A stretch of DNA of 64,000 nt from Xylaria sp. FL1777 (lineage: Eukaryota > Ascomycota > Sordariomycetes > Xylariales > Xylariaceae): assembly GCA_022578965.1 (NCBI GenBank), contig MU400512.1, positions 310,001 through 374,000 of the forward strand. Direction: 5' to 3'. The number at the start of each line of letters is the position of its first letter. The first letter of the stretch is position 1. Made by a program: the position numbers and the translations under genes. The notes below the pieces were generated by a model, which saw only the letters and a list, made by a program, of their open reading frames with translations, had not been told where the DNA came from and searched no databases. This document shows positions 34,065 to 44,441 of this stretch, one piece after another.

Positions 34065-35477
34065 GGTGGTAGCACAGTTGTGTGACGTTGCGATGATTCC
34101 TATTTAACGGTGAGAACGCCATGATGGGACGGCCGTTCGATGATGCTTCTTATTTAAGTGATGATTTATTCTGAATATATTGGTGGTAGTCAGCAGTGGG
34201 GGGGCAAGACCAAAATATCACCGCTGATCGCCATTCAACTTTCTTGGCATCAGCTGCATGCCAGGCTTCCGCTATCATGACGTTACTCTGCATCTCGCTG
34301 TCAACCAATAACATAACTCGAAGGCAATATGCTTGATTTAATAACTCCGAAGCCAGTCCCGAAAGTTCCTTAATTGCTTCCCATAGCCCGCCAAGCATTC
34401 GCCATACCATAGCCGCAACGCGAATCCCGGGAGACATCGGGGTTTCCATCCCCTCATCTGCTGTGTTACGTCAGTTTCAAGCTGCATGAGTTGAGTGTTG
34501 TAAATTTTGATAGGCCGAAGAAGCCGTCGTGAGTTCAAGGGACCCAGGAAGGTTATCTGAAGAACCTACGGCATCTAGTTTAGTGGCCGCTTCGTCCATG
34601 CTAGACTTATTAGTAATTCATATATGAGGCTAAAGGTATGCAGATCTGTGCACCGCGCTTATTTGCTATCACGGCATCGCCGTCTGTCTATCATGACAGA
34701 ATTTCTCTTAGCTGAAGCCCTAAAACTGCAGTTACCTGAGGAAGCGGTCAACCATATGTAAAGGTTATAGGTCTTACTGTTCCGTTAGCGGCCACGTCTC
34801 TATAGCTCCTAAGTGGTCACCCATAAACCATATACGAACCACTCTTGATTTGTGACACTTCGAATCTGACCTATTGGTGCTCATTATACTTCGATCGCTC
34901 CCACGTTAAGGTACCATCACAGGATCTCATCTTACAATAGCACTATCAGCCATCCACTTGGTTGGAAATGATAGCCTGCAGAGCCGGATTGGCCGCGCCA
35001 ATCAACCGCTATTTATAGCAAGAGCTGAGGCTAGGGAGTAAAGAAGATACTCGAAGAAGGAGTAATTTTCGGTACTATCCAAATATCTTCTGGCTTCCCA
35101 GGTTGGAAATCTCCGGGCATAAGCTGGAAATAATAGGCCTGTCACATAACACCGCGGGGCCGCGGAGGTTAGCACGGTCGTCAGTATGTCTTGTTTAGGT
35201 AGGTTGAATAGCTGACCGGTTGAGGTCGAGAATGGGTTAAGATGCGCGTGTAACCTACAAGATTAGTAGTGCCGGTACTGGAAGGCGCACATGGTTGTAA
35301 GAAGTGGGCGTTTTTTTTTCGGACTTATGACTACCTATATGTGCGACTGCGCCCTTCAGAGTCGCCCGAGGAGTTGGGATTATTCTTTCAACATAGGACT
35401 ATTGAAGTGTCTCTGTTATTTTCTTAGGATAGCGAGTTACATTGAGACGCCAACACACATTTGTGTGCAAAGTAAAG
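34065..35477. other. Divergent intergenic region upstream of MpaB-like and terpene synthase genes
   Basis: Contains both promoters. A possible degraded coding fragment at 34150-34540 (-) is listed separately. Nothing else is recognised. Confidence 0.5.
34150..34540 (-). pseudogene. Possible helical gene fragment
   Basis: Two overlapping minus frames (34338-34538 and 34150-34449) together give helix-rich sequence (QLMQLETDVTQQMRG, then GGLWEAIKELSGLASELLN), offset by one base around 34450. This looks more protein-like than random frames but has no recognised domain and no clean splice pair joining the parts. Best taken as a decayed fragment. Confidence 0.25.
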
Positions 35478-37013
35478 ATGTCACAAGATACTCCTAGACC
35501 TGAGCAGGTGATGGTTCGAATACCTGATATGTTTGTCTCATTCCTTGCGGAACCTCCTAGGTTTAATCCGAACTATAGCCAAGTAAAAGCCAGGTCGGAA
35601 GCCTGGATTTCTAAGTACGCCCTCTTCCCATTTATTCCGATGCTGTCACCAACTTCTCACACGCAAATGGGCAGATTCTGTTCTTTCGACGAGCGAATGT
35701 CGATGCTGATAAGCAAATGCGACTTCTCCTATTTCATCGCTATCGCTGCCCCTGAAGCTGGCATTCTAGAATTCCGAACCCTGTGTGATTGGGGGAATTG
35801 GGTAAGCGAAGATGCTGTAGTTCATCGTTATTCAGTGCTAATTTGAATTTTAGGTGTTCCCATTCGACGACCGTGTGCCAATAAGAATATCCCATTTAGT
35901 ATAGTCAATTTAACTAAGCTTTTGATAGTGTTTGACAATGGTGAACTTCGAGACGAACCCGCAGCTGCCGCAACGATACTGCGAAGTCTTATGAGTCCAA
36001 TGAGTAAATATCAGACATGGCAAGAGAAGAATATATCTCGAAGAGAAAGGCTGCCTATAGTCAAGGTCCATGACACGGTTTGGCTGAGAGTCCAAGAAGC
36101 AAGTACATCTGTTCAAACTTCGTCTAGATCAACTAACATCTGATAGGGGTCTTCAGAAGGTTTGTAATCATCCTCAACTAAGTATAGTGATAGTCAAATA
36201 CGGATAATATTAGGGGTACAGAGGAGATTCTCCAAAGCAATGGCTGATTATTGCGCCGGTGCCTTAATACAAGTCGAAGACCTTTCTACGCATAAGATAC
36301 CTATCATGCCCGAAGAGATGTTAAAGAGACGACAGCTGTCAGCTGGGGTGAGCCCTTTGTTTTCGCTAGTTGAGTACGCGCACGGCCTTCACATACCCGA
36401 CTACGTTTTCGAACACCCTGCAATTCAGGAGATCGAGAGGTTAGGCATTGATTTCGTCTTATTGTGAGTTGAAATGATAGACTATATTGATATGGGACTC
36501 AATTGAAGACAGAATGAACGATACTCTATCTTACATGAAGGAGGAGGTAATCGTATATTGCTCCTTTTTTGGACATGAATGAGATGTGCTAATCGAGCTT
36601 CAGGGGGAGTCCGTACCCCACAATATAGTGGCCGTGGCAAGAATGAGCGGCCGTGATGCCCAAGAGGCTTTTGACTATGTAGGAAACATGCTCGAGAGCA
36701 GATACGACCGGTGGGAGAAAGCAGTTGACATGATACCACACTGGGGGGAAGATATCAACAAGGACGTTGAGCGTTACATCCGAGGGGTCGCAGATGTCGT
36801 TCGTGCAAATCTATACTGGAGGTAACATGACCACCTTGCCCTCCCCACTCTCCGAGAACTCTCGCTCACACGCCAATTCACAATAGTTTCAAATCGGAGA
36901 GGTACCTAGGGAAAGAAGGGGCTATTGTTCGGCAAACCCGCTGTTTGCAAGTCTTGAAATCACCACCGTTTCTTCAGCAAAGTGGTCGTTGTGACGAGAA
37001 TAGCACCAACTAG
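35478..37013 (+). CDS. Class I terpene synthase (sesquiterpene-cyclase type)
   Basis: The model is join(35478..35801, 35854..35872, 35929..36102, 36214..36463, 36513..36546, 36604..36821, 36887..37013), 381 aa, all junctions in phase. The metal-binding motif DDLFD (residues 113-117, within WVFPFDDLFD) is built across the tiny 19-nt second exon. The NSE triad NDTLSYMKEE (258-267) spans the 34-nt fifth exon, and the C-terminal RY pair is at 345-346. VHDTVWLRVQEA supplies the pyrophosphate-sensing Arg region. The enzyme should ionise and cyclise a prenyl diphosphate (probably farnesyl diphosphate) with three Mg ions. The fold and length fit the fungal pentalenene/trichodiene-type branch. The product cannot be predicted. 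It probably belongs to the same cluster as the MpaB-like oxygenase and P450. Confidence 0.93.
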
Positions 37014-38224
37014 TGCATTCACTCATACGTTCTCTAGACCCAGTGTGGAATAACTGTTGTAATTGAGTATAGAATGTACATTAGTTGCACTGACTTGACC
37101 CAATTCTCGTGTCCTTGGCGCCTTGATTGTGGCTCGGACATGCATAATCTTGTGCCACGATTACCAAGTCTTTTATCGGCTTGGGGTCCAGAATCGTAGG
37201 TAGAACACGGCTTTTTCACCCACCGACTCCCACCGGGACATACGGGCGATCTAGTGACGTACGTAGTGTACAGGCATCATGATGGTGGGTACATTATGCG
37301 GACCTAGAGAGCTTGCGTATGCAATCATGCATGGGGAGTTGCAACGGGTGTCTGTCGATCAACTTGCATGGTTAGAAAACACGTAGTATGGATTAAACAC
37401 CAACCACAGATCTCCAGATGCCGGGGTAGTCGTAAGATCGAGAGGTCCGGGTAGAGATCACAGATGCGGGAGAGGCATATACAGTATATTGTACAGTACG
37501 AATGTCATTTTATCTGTAATACCTTTCTAGGCTTCTAGCTCGATGATTGATTGGCTGATCTGGAAAGACGCTGCAAACCTTGTTATGTACATAAATAGTA
37601 CAATATCTCGTATTTGGGTCGTTTCTTGTTGCACCCCGCCACTGCTAACGTACATACTTAGGTAGGTAGATATACAGTGTCATATCAGCATTTGCAGCTA
37701 AGAATACGAAGCCAAGAAGGGCGTTACATGTACACTGTAGGATTTCGTACCATTACGTAGGGGGCAGGGGTAGCATGGTCTTGCGGTTTCCGATTAGCTG
37801 CGGGTACCTGCAGGCTTCATTCAGCCTTCCGAATTTTATAGCTTTATTCCTTCTAAACGCTGGTGGCTGGGACGCTTGACCCAACCACCTGGAATTCAGG
37901 TAGCCTATCTAGGTACTAAGTAAGGTAGGCCGTAGTTTAACTGCTTGTGTGTAGCGGTCAGACTGATTGCTCAATTCTTGACTCTCAAATTTTCAACTCT
38001 TAGCTCTCAACTCTCACGTCTGAATATTGGATACGGTATTCAATTTTCAATTGCCGTTTCATCATTAGCTCGCCCTTTTTTTTATTTTTATTTTTTATCT
38101 CTTTTTTTTTTTTCCCTTTCCCCTTCACTTTATGCTCTTATCATCCCTGCTCCAATCAATCTCCTAGTTTCAAGCAAGCCCCGGCCACTTCTCTGAACGT
38201 GAATGTGACGGTCATCGTGAACAA
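37014..38224. other. Intergenic; T-rich promoter tract
   Basis: No gene seen. A T/CT-rich tract with several T-runs lies at about 38069-38125, shortly before the polyglutamine gene's ATG, typical of a fungal core promoter or leader. A TAGGTA run is near 37660-37670. Confidence 0.55.
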
Positions 38225-38514
38225 ATGGCAATGGACCCCTACACTGCCGCTATGAATTCCCAACAGTCACAGCCACCACCACAGCCGCAACAACAGCAGC
38301 GAGAATCACCCCGCGGCGTGACTCTAGAAGACCGGCCTCTGAACAACTCCCACCGCAGAAACAACTCTCACTTCGGCAGCCACGACGACTTCTACGCCTT
38401 TCTCGACAACAATCGTGGACCGTCAATGGCGAGCGCCAGCATCAGCAGTTCCAGCGAGATGAGCCCCCCTCCGGCACCCATGCCGCCACAGCAGCAGCAA
38501 CAACTGCAGCAACA

Positions 38515-38553
<39 letters not shown>

Positions 38554-39364
38554 CAGCCTGCCCAGCCAGAGCAGGCCGCCCGTAACCAACATATTTCCAG
38601 AGCGCTCGCGTCTCTCTACGGGCTCATACTCGGGCAGCCGGTCGGAGGAACTGCTCGTCGACAGGAACTCGGGCGCTAAGATGGCCCGCCCGAACCAGCG
38701 ACGTGGCGGGCCTCCGACGAAACAATTAACAGGGCCGCGACAACGCACCACCTCACCAACGCCCCCAGTGTCCGGCGGTTCATCGCCCACCCACCCCCAC
38801 GGCAGCCGCCCGGTCTCTGGTGCGGGTGACCGGGACAGCAATGGTGCACCCGTCCCGCGCCTGAAAAGTCCTAGCGTGCTCGACTGTGTGCTGCAGCCCT
38901 TGGATCAGAAGATCCGCGAGTACGACCAGATCATGCGACGCGAGCAGGAAGAGCTCAAGCGTCTGGACGAGGAGCTACGTATATTGCAGGAGCGCCGCTC
39001 GGAAGGGGAGAAGCGTTTCGACGACGCTAAGGCTAAGCACGACGAGTATCGACGGCAATACACTGATGTCGAGCGCGCCATGACGGGGGAGCTGACTGCG
39101 TTGCCTAGAGAGCAGCAGCAGCAGCAGCAGCAGCAGCGGCCGACCACGATGCATGGTCCCGGGCCGCAGCAACGACCCATGAGCGCGCGGCGCTTCGGGG
39201 ATGAGATGGATGGCGAGGACGAGGACGAGGAGGACGGCTTCGTCACTCCATCCTTCGGACCGGGGCGTCGCATCAATTCTCAGCAGTCCTTCAGTCGCGC
39301 ATCACAGAAGACAGGCGGCAAAGAACGGTTTCGATTTAGTAACCTGTTCGGTGGTAACCGATAG
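38225..39364 (+). CDS. Polyglutamine, proline-rich coiled-coil protein of unknown function
   Basis: A single exon of 379 aa. The N-terminus is Gln/Pro-rich and disordered, with an uninterrupted CAG-type run at about 38507-38550 giving 15-plus glutamines; a second run of about nine lies near 39113-39138. A disordered Ser/Pro/Arg region is followed by a conserved-looking coiled coil at about residues 215-290 (LDCVLQPLDQKIREYDQI, then EELRILQERRSEG). The tail is acidic (DEMDGEDEDEEDGF) and ends KERFRFSNLFGGNR. No catalytic domain is seen. The coiled coil and short C-terminal motif may be the functional parts. No function assigned. Confidence 0.8.
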
Positions 39365-41613
39365 GAGGGGCTCCACCCCTTGCACGAGCAACTCGAAAAT
39401 CTTGTTTTCGTACATTTGACCGGTTACGATCTTCCGCTTTTTGGAATAAATTGTGTGGATAATAATGAGTGATGCTCACTTCAATGTTTGGAGGCTGAAA
39501 AAAAATTTCGTGCATGAACCGATCTGCACAGAACGGCTTGGGTTCAAATTGTAGAATATGGACGAAGCACACACATAGAGTTAGTCTACACTAACATTAC
39601 GACTAGTTATGATCCGGGCATTTTTAGAAGAGCATGATAATGATAGTGGTCTTTAAGTCTGCTGCACCTAGGTTGCTATATTATAAATATTAGCCCTCAT
39701 TGCTCAACGCCAGAGAAAGCCATCACCGGCAGTGTGGGATTCAGCCCATCATCTCTCACGATGAGAACTTGCCACTGCTATAGGTGTTTCTTCGCACGCT
39801 CTGTAATTTCGAACGTGCGAAGCCGACGAATCGGTAATGTCACAGCTTTCTTTCGCATATCTCGTTCGCTTGGCATCAGCATACTAAATAGTGTCTTCTA
39901 TCTACGATGAGGCCCGTTCACCTTTCTCGTCATGTCACCCCGGGTTTGCCTTCTATCCGGACTTCCCCAACAGCTCTCTTCGGGTCATAGCTCATAGTGT
40001 GGCATCCATTACTCGTTCCACCTGAAGCAACCTAGCAACCCTTGCCTGGCTCTGTACCCCAGATTTTCTTTTTGCTAAGCTAGAACTCCATCAATGCACC
40101 CCACCTCGATCTAAGAACGTACTGTAGCGCAGTCTGTACTAAGGGGTCCTGGTAAAAAAGATCTGATTCCAATTTAGGATTTAAGCACAACCTACGCAGT
40201 ACGTTTTACAGTTCATGTCCTAATATTTACAGAGAGTATCAATCAAGCATGGACGCACTGGACGCTTTCGGCGACCCTCAATTGCCAACAGGGGATCCGA
40301 CTGGAGAAATACGGTGCGGCCAAGATTCAGCTTGGCAAACCCCTAACTAGGGGCTCATGGTGAAGGCTAGCTGGCCAATGATTGCTGTAGTTCGGAACAA
40401 AAGAAGGAAAATGGAATTGTGTCTTGAACAAACACGCCGCCGATGTTTAGCTTCAATAGCCCGAGCAATTCATTGAGGGTATCCGCCAGATCTCTAAGTG
40501 AAGGATGAGCCCAACCCGAACTAAATAAGGTAGGTATTCGGTATGTCCATGCCCGACAGGCTTGCACTGGGTACCATCATTGGACGCCACCGCATAATAC
40601 AGCGTGCATACTTAAGGGTTTATATTCGTACATACTTCCCACACTGCCTACACTTCCTCGCTCGAGAGTCTGCGCAACACACCAGAAGACGTGATTCTTT
40701 CCTGGCCAGAAGCACGGTGTTGACTGAACTGCTTGGGTATGCAGACACGACCACCTCTCCCTATCTGCCACGTACCAGGAGTTGGAGGTGTGTGCCTAGA
40801 AATGTTTCGAAACAAGAAGGACCAAAACCAACCTTGTATAATTCCTTCAGTAAGTCGTCCGCCAGTATCAAACAGATGTCTATAATGCATCGTCAGAGCC
40901 GGTTGGTTGGTCAGCAATGGAAGCATGATACGTCACAAGAGGAGTGATACCCAAAGCTACCTACCTACACCACACCAAGATACCGAATTCAACACAGGTA
41001 GAAAGAAAAAGGCTTCAGCTAAAAGTTTTTATATAAGATCATAATTCTACAAGTGGATCGGATCCTATTGATCTTCTAATACAGACGTCAACGAATGACG
41101 ACAGCAGGTTTTCAAGAGCAGTCCTAGTCCCAATCTCCTCTCTGTCGAATTTGAATTCGGGAGCGACGTTCACTATGTGTGGTACCGACAATAGCCATTG
41201 ATGATACGGACAGTATCATCCGCTCGTATAATTGAACTTGCAGCAGCCATGGCGATGTAGGGGAATTGAAGGAAAGACGGCTGGCGACGAGGGACAGCAA
41301 AGGTGCAGTGTAGTAATTGAGATGGGGAGCAAACACTGTGTACAGAGGGCTGCTTATAGCGGGGTTAGTGCCCTGTGGGTTAGGTAACAGAACCCCGTGG
41401 GCGCCACGGAGCCCCTGCTCAGGTATTGACACAGCCATCAACGAATGACAAGCTCTCACAGCAGGAGACATCAACGTCGCTATATCTGCCTCCTGTATAC
41501 TAGGTAATCAGCATTCCTTCTTCTGTGCCGATTTCCTCTTCTTCAGCTGTCCGACCATGGGAACTCACCCCTCAGAAATATCATGACTACACTGCATATT
41601 CATTGTGTTTCGC
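39365..41613. other. Intergenic, 2.2 kb, no supported gene
   Basis: Frames at 40543-40947 (+) and 41124-41474 (-) lack any recognisable protein character or splice context. No repeats of note. Confidence 0.5.
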
Positions 41614-42612
41614 TCATTCCACAGCACAGCTGCCATCGTCGGAGCGCTTACAATCCAACTCCATGCGCCCGCCGTGAATGTGATAAGTAGTACCAGAGAG
41701 CTCTAAAGGGGACTCGTGAGCGATGAGGCCGCTGCTGTCGCCATCTTCGCCGCTGCTGCCGACTCCACGCGCAAAGGGGTACTGGAACGGACCTTTCCCG
41801 TCGACTCTCTTCAGCATGTCCTCCAAGAACTCAGGTATTTTGCGGAACCAGTTCTCGTGCCAGTACCACGTGATATCCTTGTTCGCCCTCGCCAGCGAGT
41901 AGGCGTAGTCGCCCAGGAACTGTCGAATCGGCGATCCCGCCGAGGTCCGCTGGTAGACCACTTCGATGTGCTGGGGGCTCGGCCGGTCCCGCTCGAGGTT
42001 CGCCTCGCCCTCTCGGAATGCGTCGATCGCGGCGTTGTACAGTTCCTCCCAGCCGTGGCGCTCGGCCAACATCATGATGTCTAGAAGCATGCACTGAGTA
42101 GCGTGCGCATCCTCGAGCTGGTCATCGCGCGGCGCCGGCGTCTCGGGTTGGCTCCTGATTGGCAAATCGCTTATCCAGGTGAGGTATGGTAGTTCCTTGA
42201 CGCTTTGGGGGACGGGCATGAGGCTCTTCGTGTTATCGATATACTCGGTGGTCTTAGCCGCTCGCGGGAGGGGCCCGTTGTAAAGCCAGTTCACGACGGC
42301 GTTAAAGGTTTCCGGGTTCTCGTTAGGGAGCGAGATGAAAGCTGATGACTTGTCCGACGGGCCTTGCACAAGCTTCGCGAGAGGCCCGAGTTTGCCGAGA
42401 TGGATTTGGAACGCACGGGACTCATAGCCTACAGAGACCGTGACTATCTGTCCGAGGTCTCCTCTATTCGAAGCATGTTTAATCGTAGATCTTAGGAGCA
42501 CTCGAGGATTGCATAATGATAAGGATAGGAGAACAGCTTACTCGGTGGACATATCCGGCAAATCTTTATAGGTTCGTAGGGATTGTTTTCTCGGTGTCAA
42601 GGTTGTTGTCAT
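41614..42612 (-). CDS. Fungal BTB/POZ-like protein 1
   Basis: The model is complement(join(41614..42463, 42542..42612)), 306 aa. Exon 1 (MTTTLTPRKQSLRTYKDLPDMSTE) joins via a 78-nt intron to the BTB core: IVTVSVGYESRAFQIHLGKLGPLAKL, then ETFNAVVNWLYNGPLP, the strand/helix pattern of fungal BTB domains. A helical C-terminal half (MLLDIMMLAERHGWEELYNAAIDAFREGE..) and a C-terminal YHIHGGRMELDCK motif follow. The same order is found in the gene at 51129-52480, so the two are paralogues. Such proteins may be substrate adaptors for Cul3 ligases, but many fungal expansions are uncharacterised. Confidence 0.82.
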
Positions 42613-43537
42613 GACGACGATTCGTCTGAGGTTGTCTTCACGAGGAATAGGGATGAGTTCCTGCTACAATATCAATAAAAGTGGTCTCAGTTTTGTCCTC
42701 TTCTGAGCAGTTCACATACAAGGATAAAGTTGAGCATCAAGCTTGGGAAGTTTCGGATGAGCGCCAGAATAAGAGAAAAAAAGGCCGCCATGGTTGTTAT
42801 GGGGATGGAAAGGGAGTAATCAAACTACTACAATTTAATCGAATACTTCGACCTAGGTATTACTTGCTCGTAACCATGGTGAAGGTCACCAGGTCAATAG
42901 CCACTGCTTAAGATAATTGCAGTAGTTTTGTACTACACTTGTGCACTCTATTGATATGCAGTGCATTGCTCAAGATAGAACTGATGTCAATGATGCATCA
43001 ACAACCTTGTGATTCTTGCCCTCGGCTTTAGGAATTATGATGTTACGCTATGTTAAAATTCAATTTTGAGGCTCTGTAACCGCTTGTAGTTTTTTTCAGG
43101 CGTGATAATGTGGATGTAATTTGAATCTGGTGTACCTGTGTTGACATATTTAAGTTGAGCATACAATTCCTGCTTGCAAATTCTGTTAAGAAGCTTCCAG
43201 TCGTCCTTTTTATGTGAATTTCCCCTCTAATGCTATTTTCACAATGTCTAATAAACTAGCCGCAACGCATAGATATGGATGTCGCAGTTTACAGGACATG
43301 AAGTCAGACCAAGTTGTTGTATGAGAAGACACCCAGAGCCATACCGTGATGAAACCGATATATTAACCAAAAGGGATCGCTCATTTCAGGAAGGGCTTTC
43401 AGAGAAAACAATGAGTTACAACGCTCTGGAAGTTGAACATTCGGTACAAAGGTTTCTGCTGCCTTATTGTAGAAAGCGGTGGCTTCACCGGTTCTGGTTT
43501 CTCTGGCGACCCTCAAGTTTTAACACTGCGGACATCT
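42613..43537. other. Intergenic, no supported gene
   Basis: Short frames only; nothing recognised. Confidence 0.5.
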
Positions 43538-44093
43538 TCAACGACCCGATAATGTGTAATATACTATGACCCCTACGATGAAGATGATCAAGATTGGTAG
43601 TATTATCAGAGACGTCGGATGGAAAAGTATCTTGACAGGCCAACGAATCCAGACTCGTTCGTCTTTGCTCAGAGGAAGTGACTGGTGTAGAACGCCTTGA
43701 ATAGGTCGGTTCTCAATGACAAAGTCGCTTCGCACTGATGGAGTGATGTAAGCGGGTGGCTATCGGCGAAGACAGAGAGACTCACTCACCTTGACTTTCA
43801 GTAAATGGCGGGGGCCAGATCGCAGGATCAATCTTGGATGCTATTCAACTTAGCTTTGTCTGCAGCTCGAAGTGAAGAATCGAAAATGGCATACCTATTC
43901 TTTCTCTAAGACGGACGAAGATTGGTTTTGGAGATTTTGGGCGTGAAATTCTTAGTGCCGCAGGCAACGTATGAACAAGTGAACCTTCACGTCCGTCCAT
44001 TTTTAGTGATTTGAGGTTCTTGGTACTGGCTATGTCAGATCTAGTCGGTTCTATGCAAGTATGGAGTTGAGGCTGAGCTGAACCCCTGTCCAT
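43538..44093 (-). CDS. Small C-terminally anchored membrane protein, unknown
   Basis: The model is complement(join(43538..43734, 43790..43840, 43895..44093)), 148 aa. Both introns (GTGAGT..CAG, GTATGC..AATAG) keep phase. The N-terminal half is basic and polar. The middle reads IDPAIWPPPFTESQ, then RSDFVIENRPIQGVLHQSLP. A C-terminal hydrophobic helix (SLIILPILIIFIVGVIVYYTL) is followed by SGR-stop, like a tail anchor. The start at 44093 is the only in-frame ATG found before a stop; an earlier exon is possible. It is divergent from the NACHT gene across 348 bp. No family recognised. A link to the NACHT protein is only suggested by position. Confidence 0.55.
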
Positions 44094-44441
44094 CACCACG
44101 CAATCAGATGACAGCACGCCTATCTTCTCGCCCCGAAGCTAGGTTTCTATGGTGCGGGGGAGTTGAACATCGCCACCAATAATAATAAGACGGATGAGCC
44201 TGAAAATGTGCCTTACCAAGGCAGCTGCACGACTGGTTGCAAATTAGTCATGGTATGAAAATGTGACCTAGTTAGTCCATTTCTAAGATCAAATTGTTTT
44301 CTTTTACGTCGACGGATCTACTAAGAAGTTCCTTGAATCAATCAAGGCTCGTTGGCCTACCTCCCAAAGGTCTCTCCGAGAGTCTAGTTGCATGGAGCTA
44401 CCTGACGCTGATATAGGCTTCGCGAAGGCCATTAGAGCAAA
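44094..44441. promoter_or_regulatory. Bidirectional promoter region
   Basis: A 348-bp gap between divergent start codons of the small membrane protein and the NACHT gene. No specific site recognised. Confidence 0.4.

Noticed and set aside
38392..38841. Poly-Cys/Gly minus-strand frame
   Set aside because: Antisense of the CAG/polyglutamine tract.
40543..40947. 134-codon frame as a possible gene
   Set aside because: Arg/Ser/His-rich random composition, no domain, no splice partners, no conserved start context.
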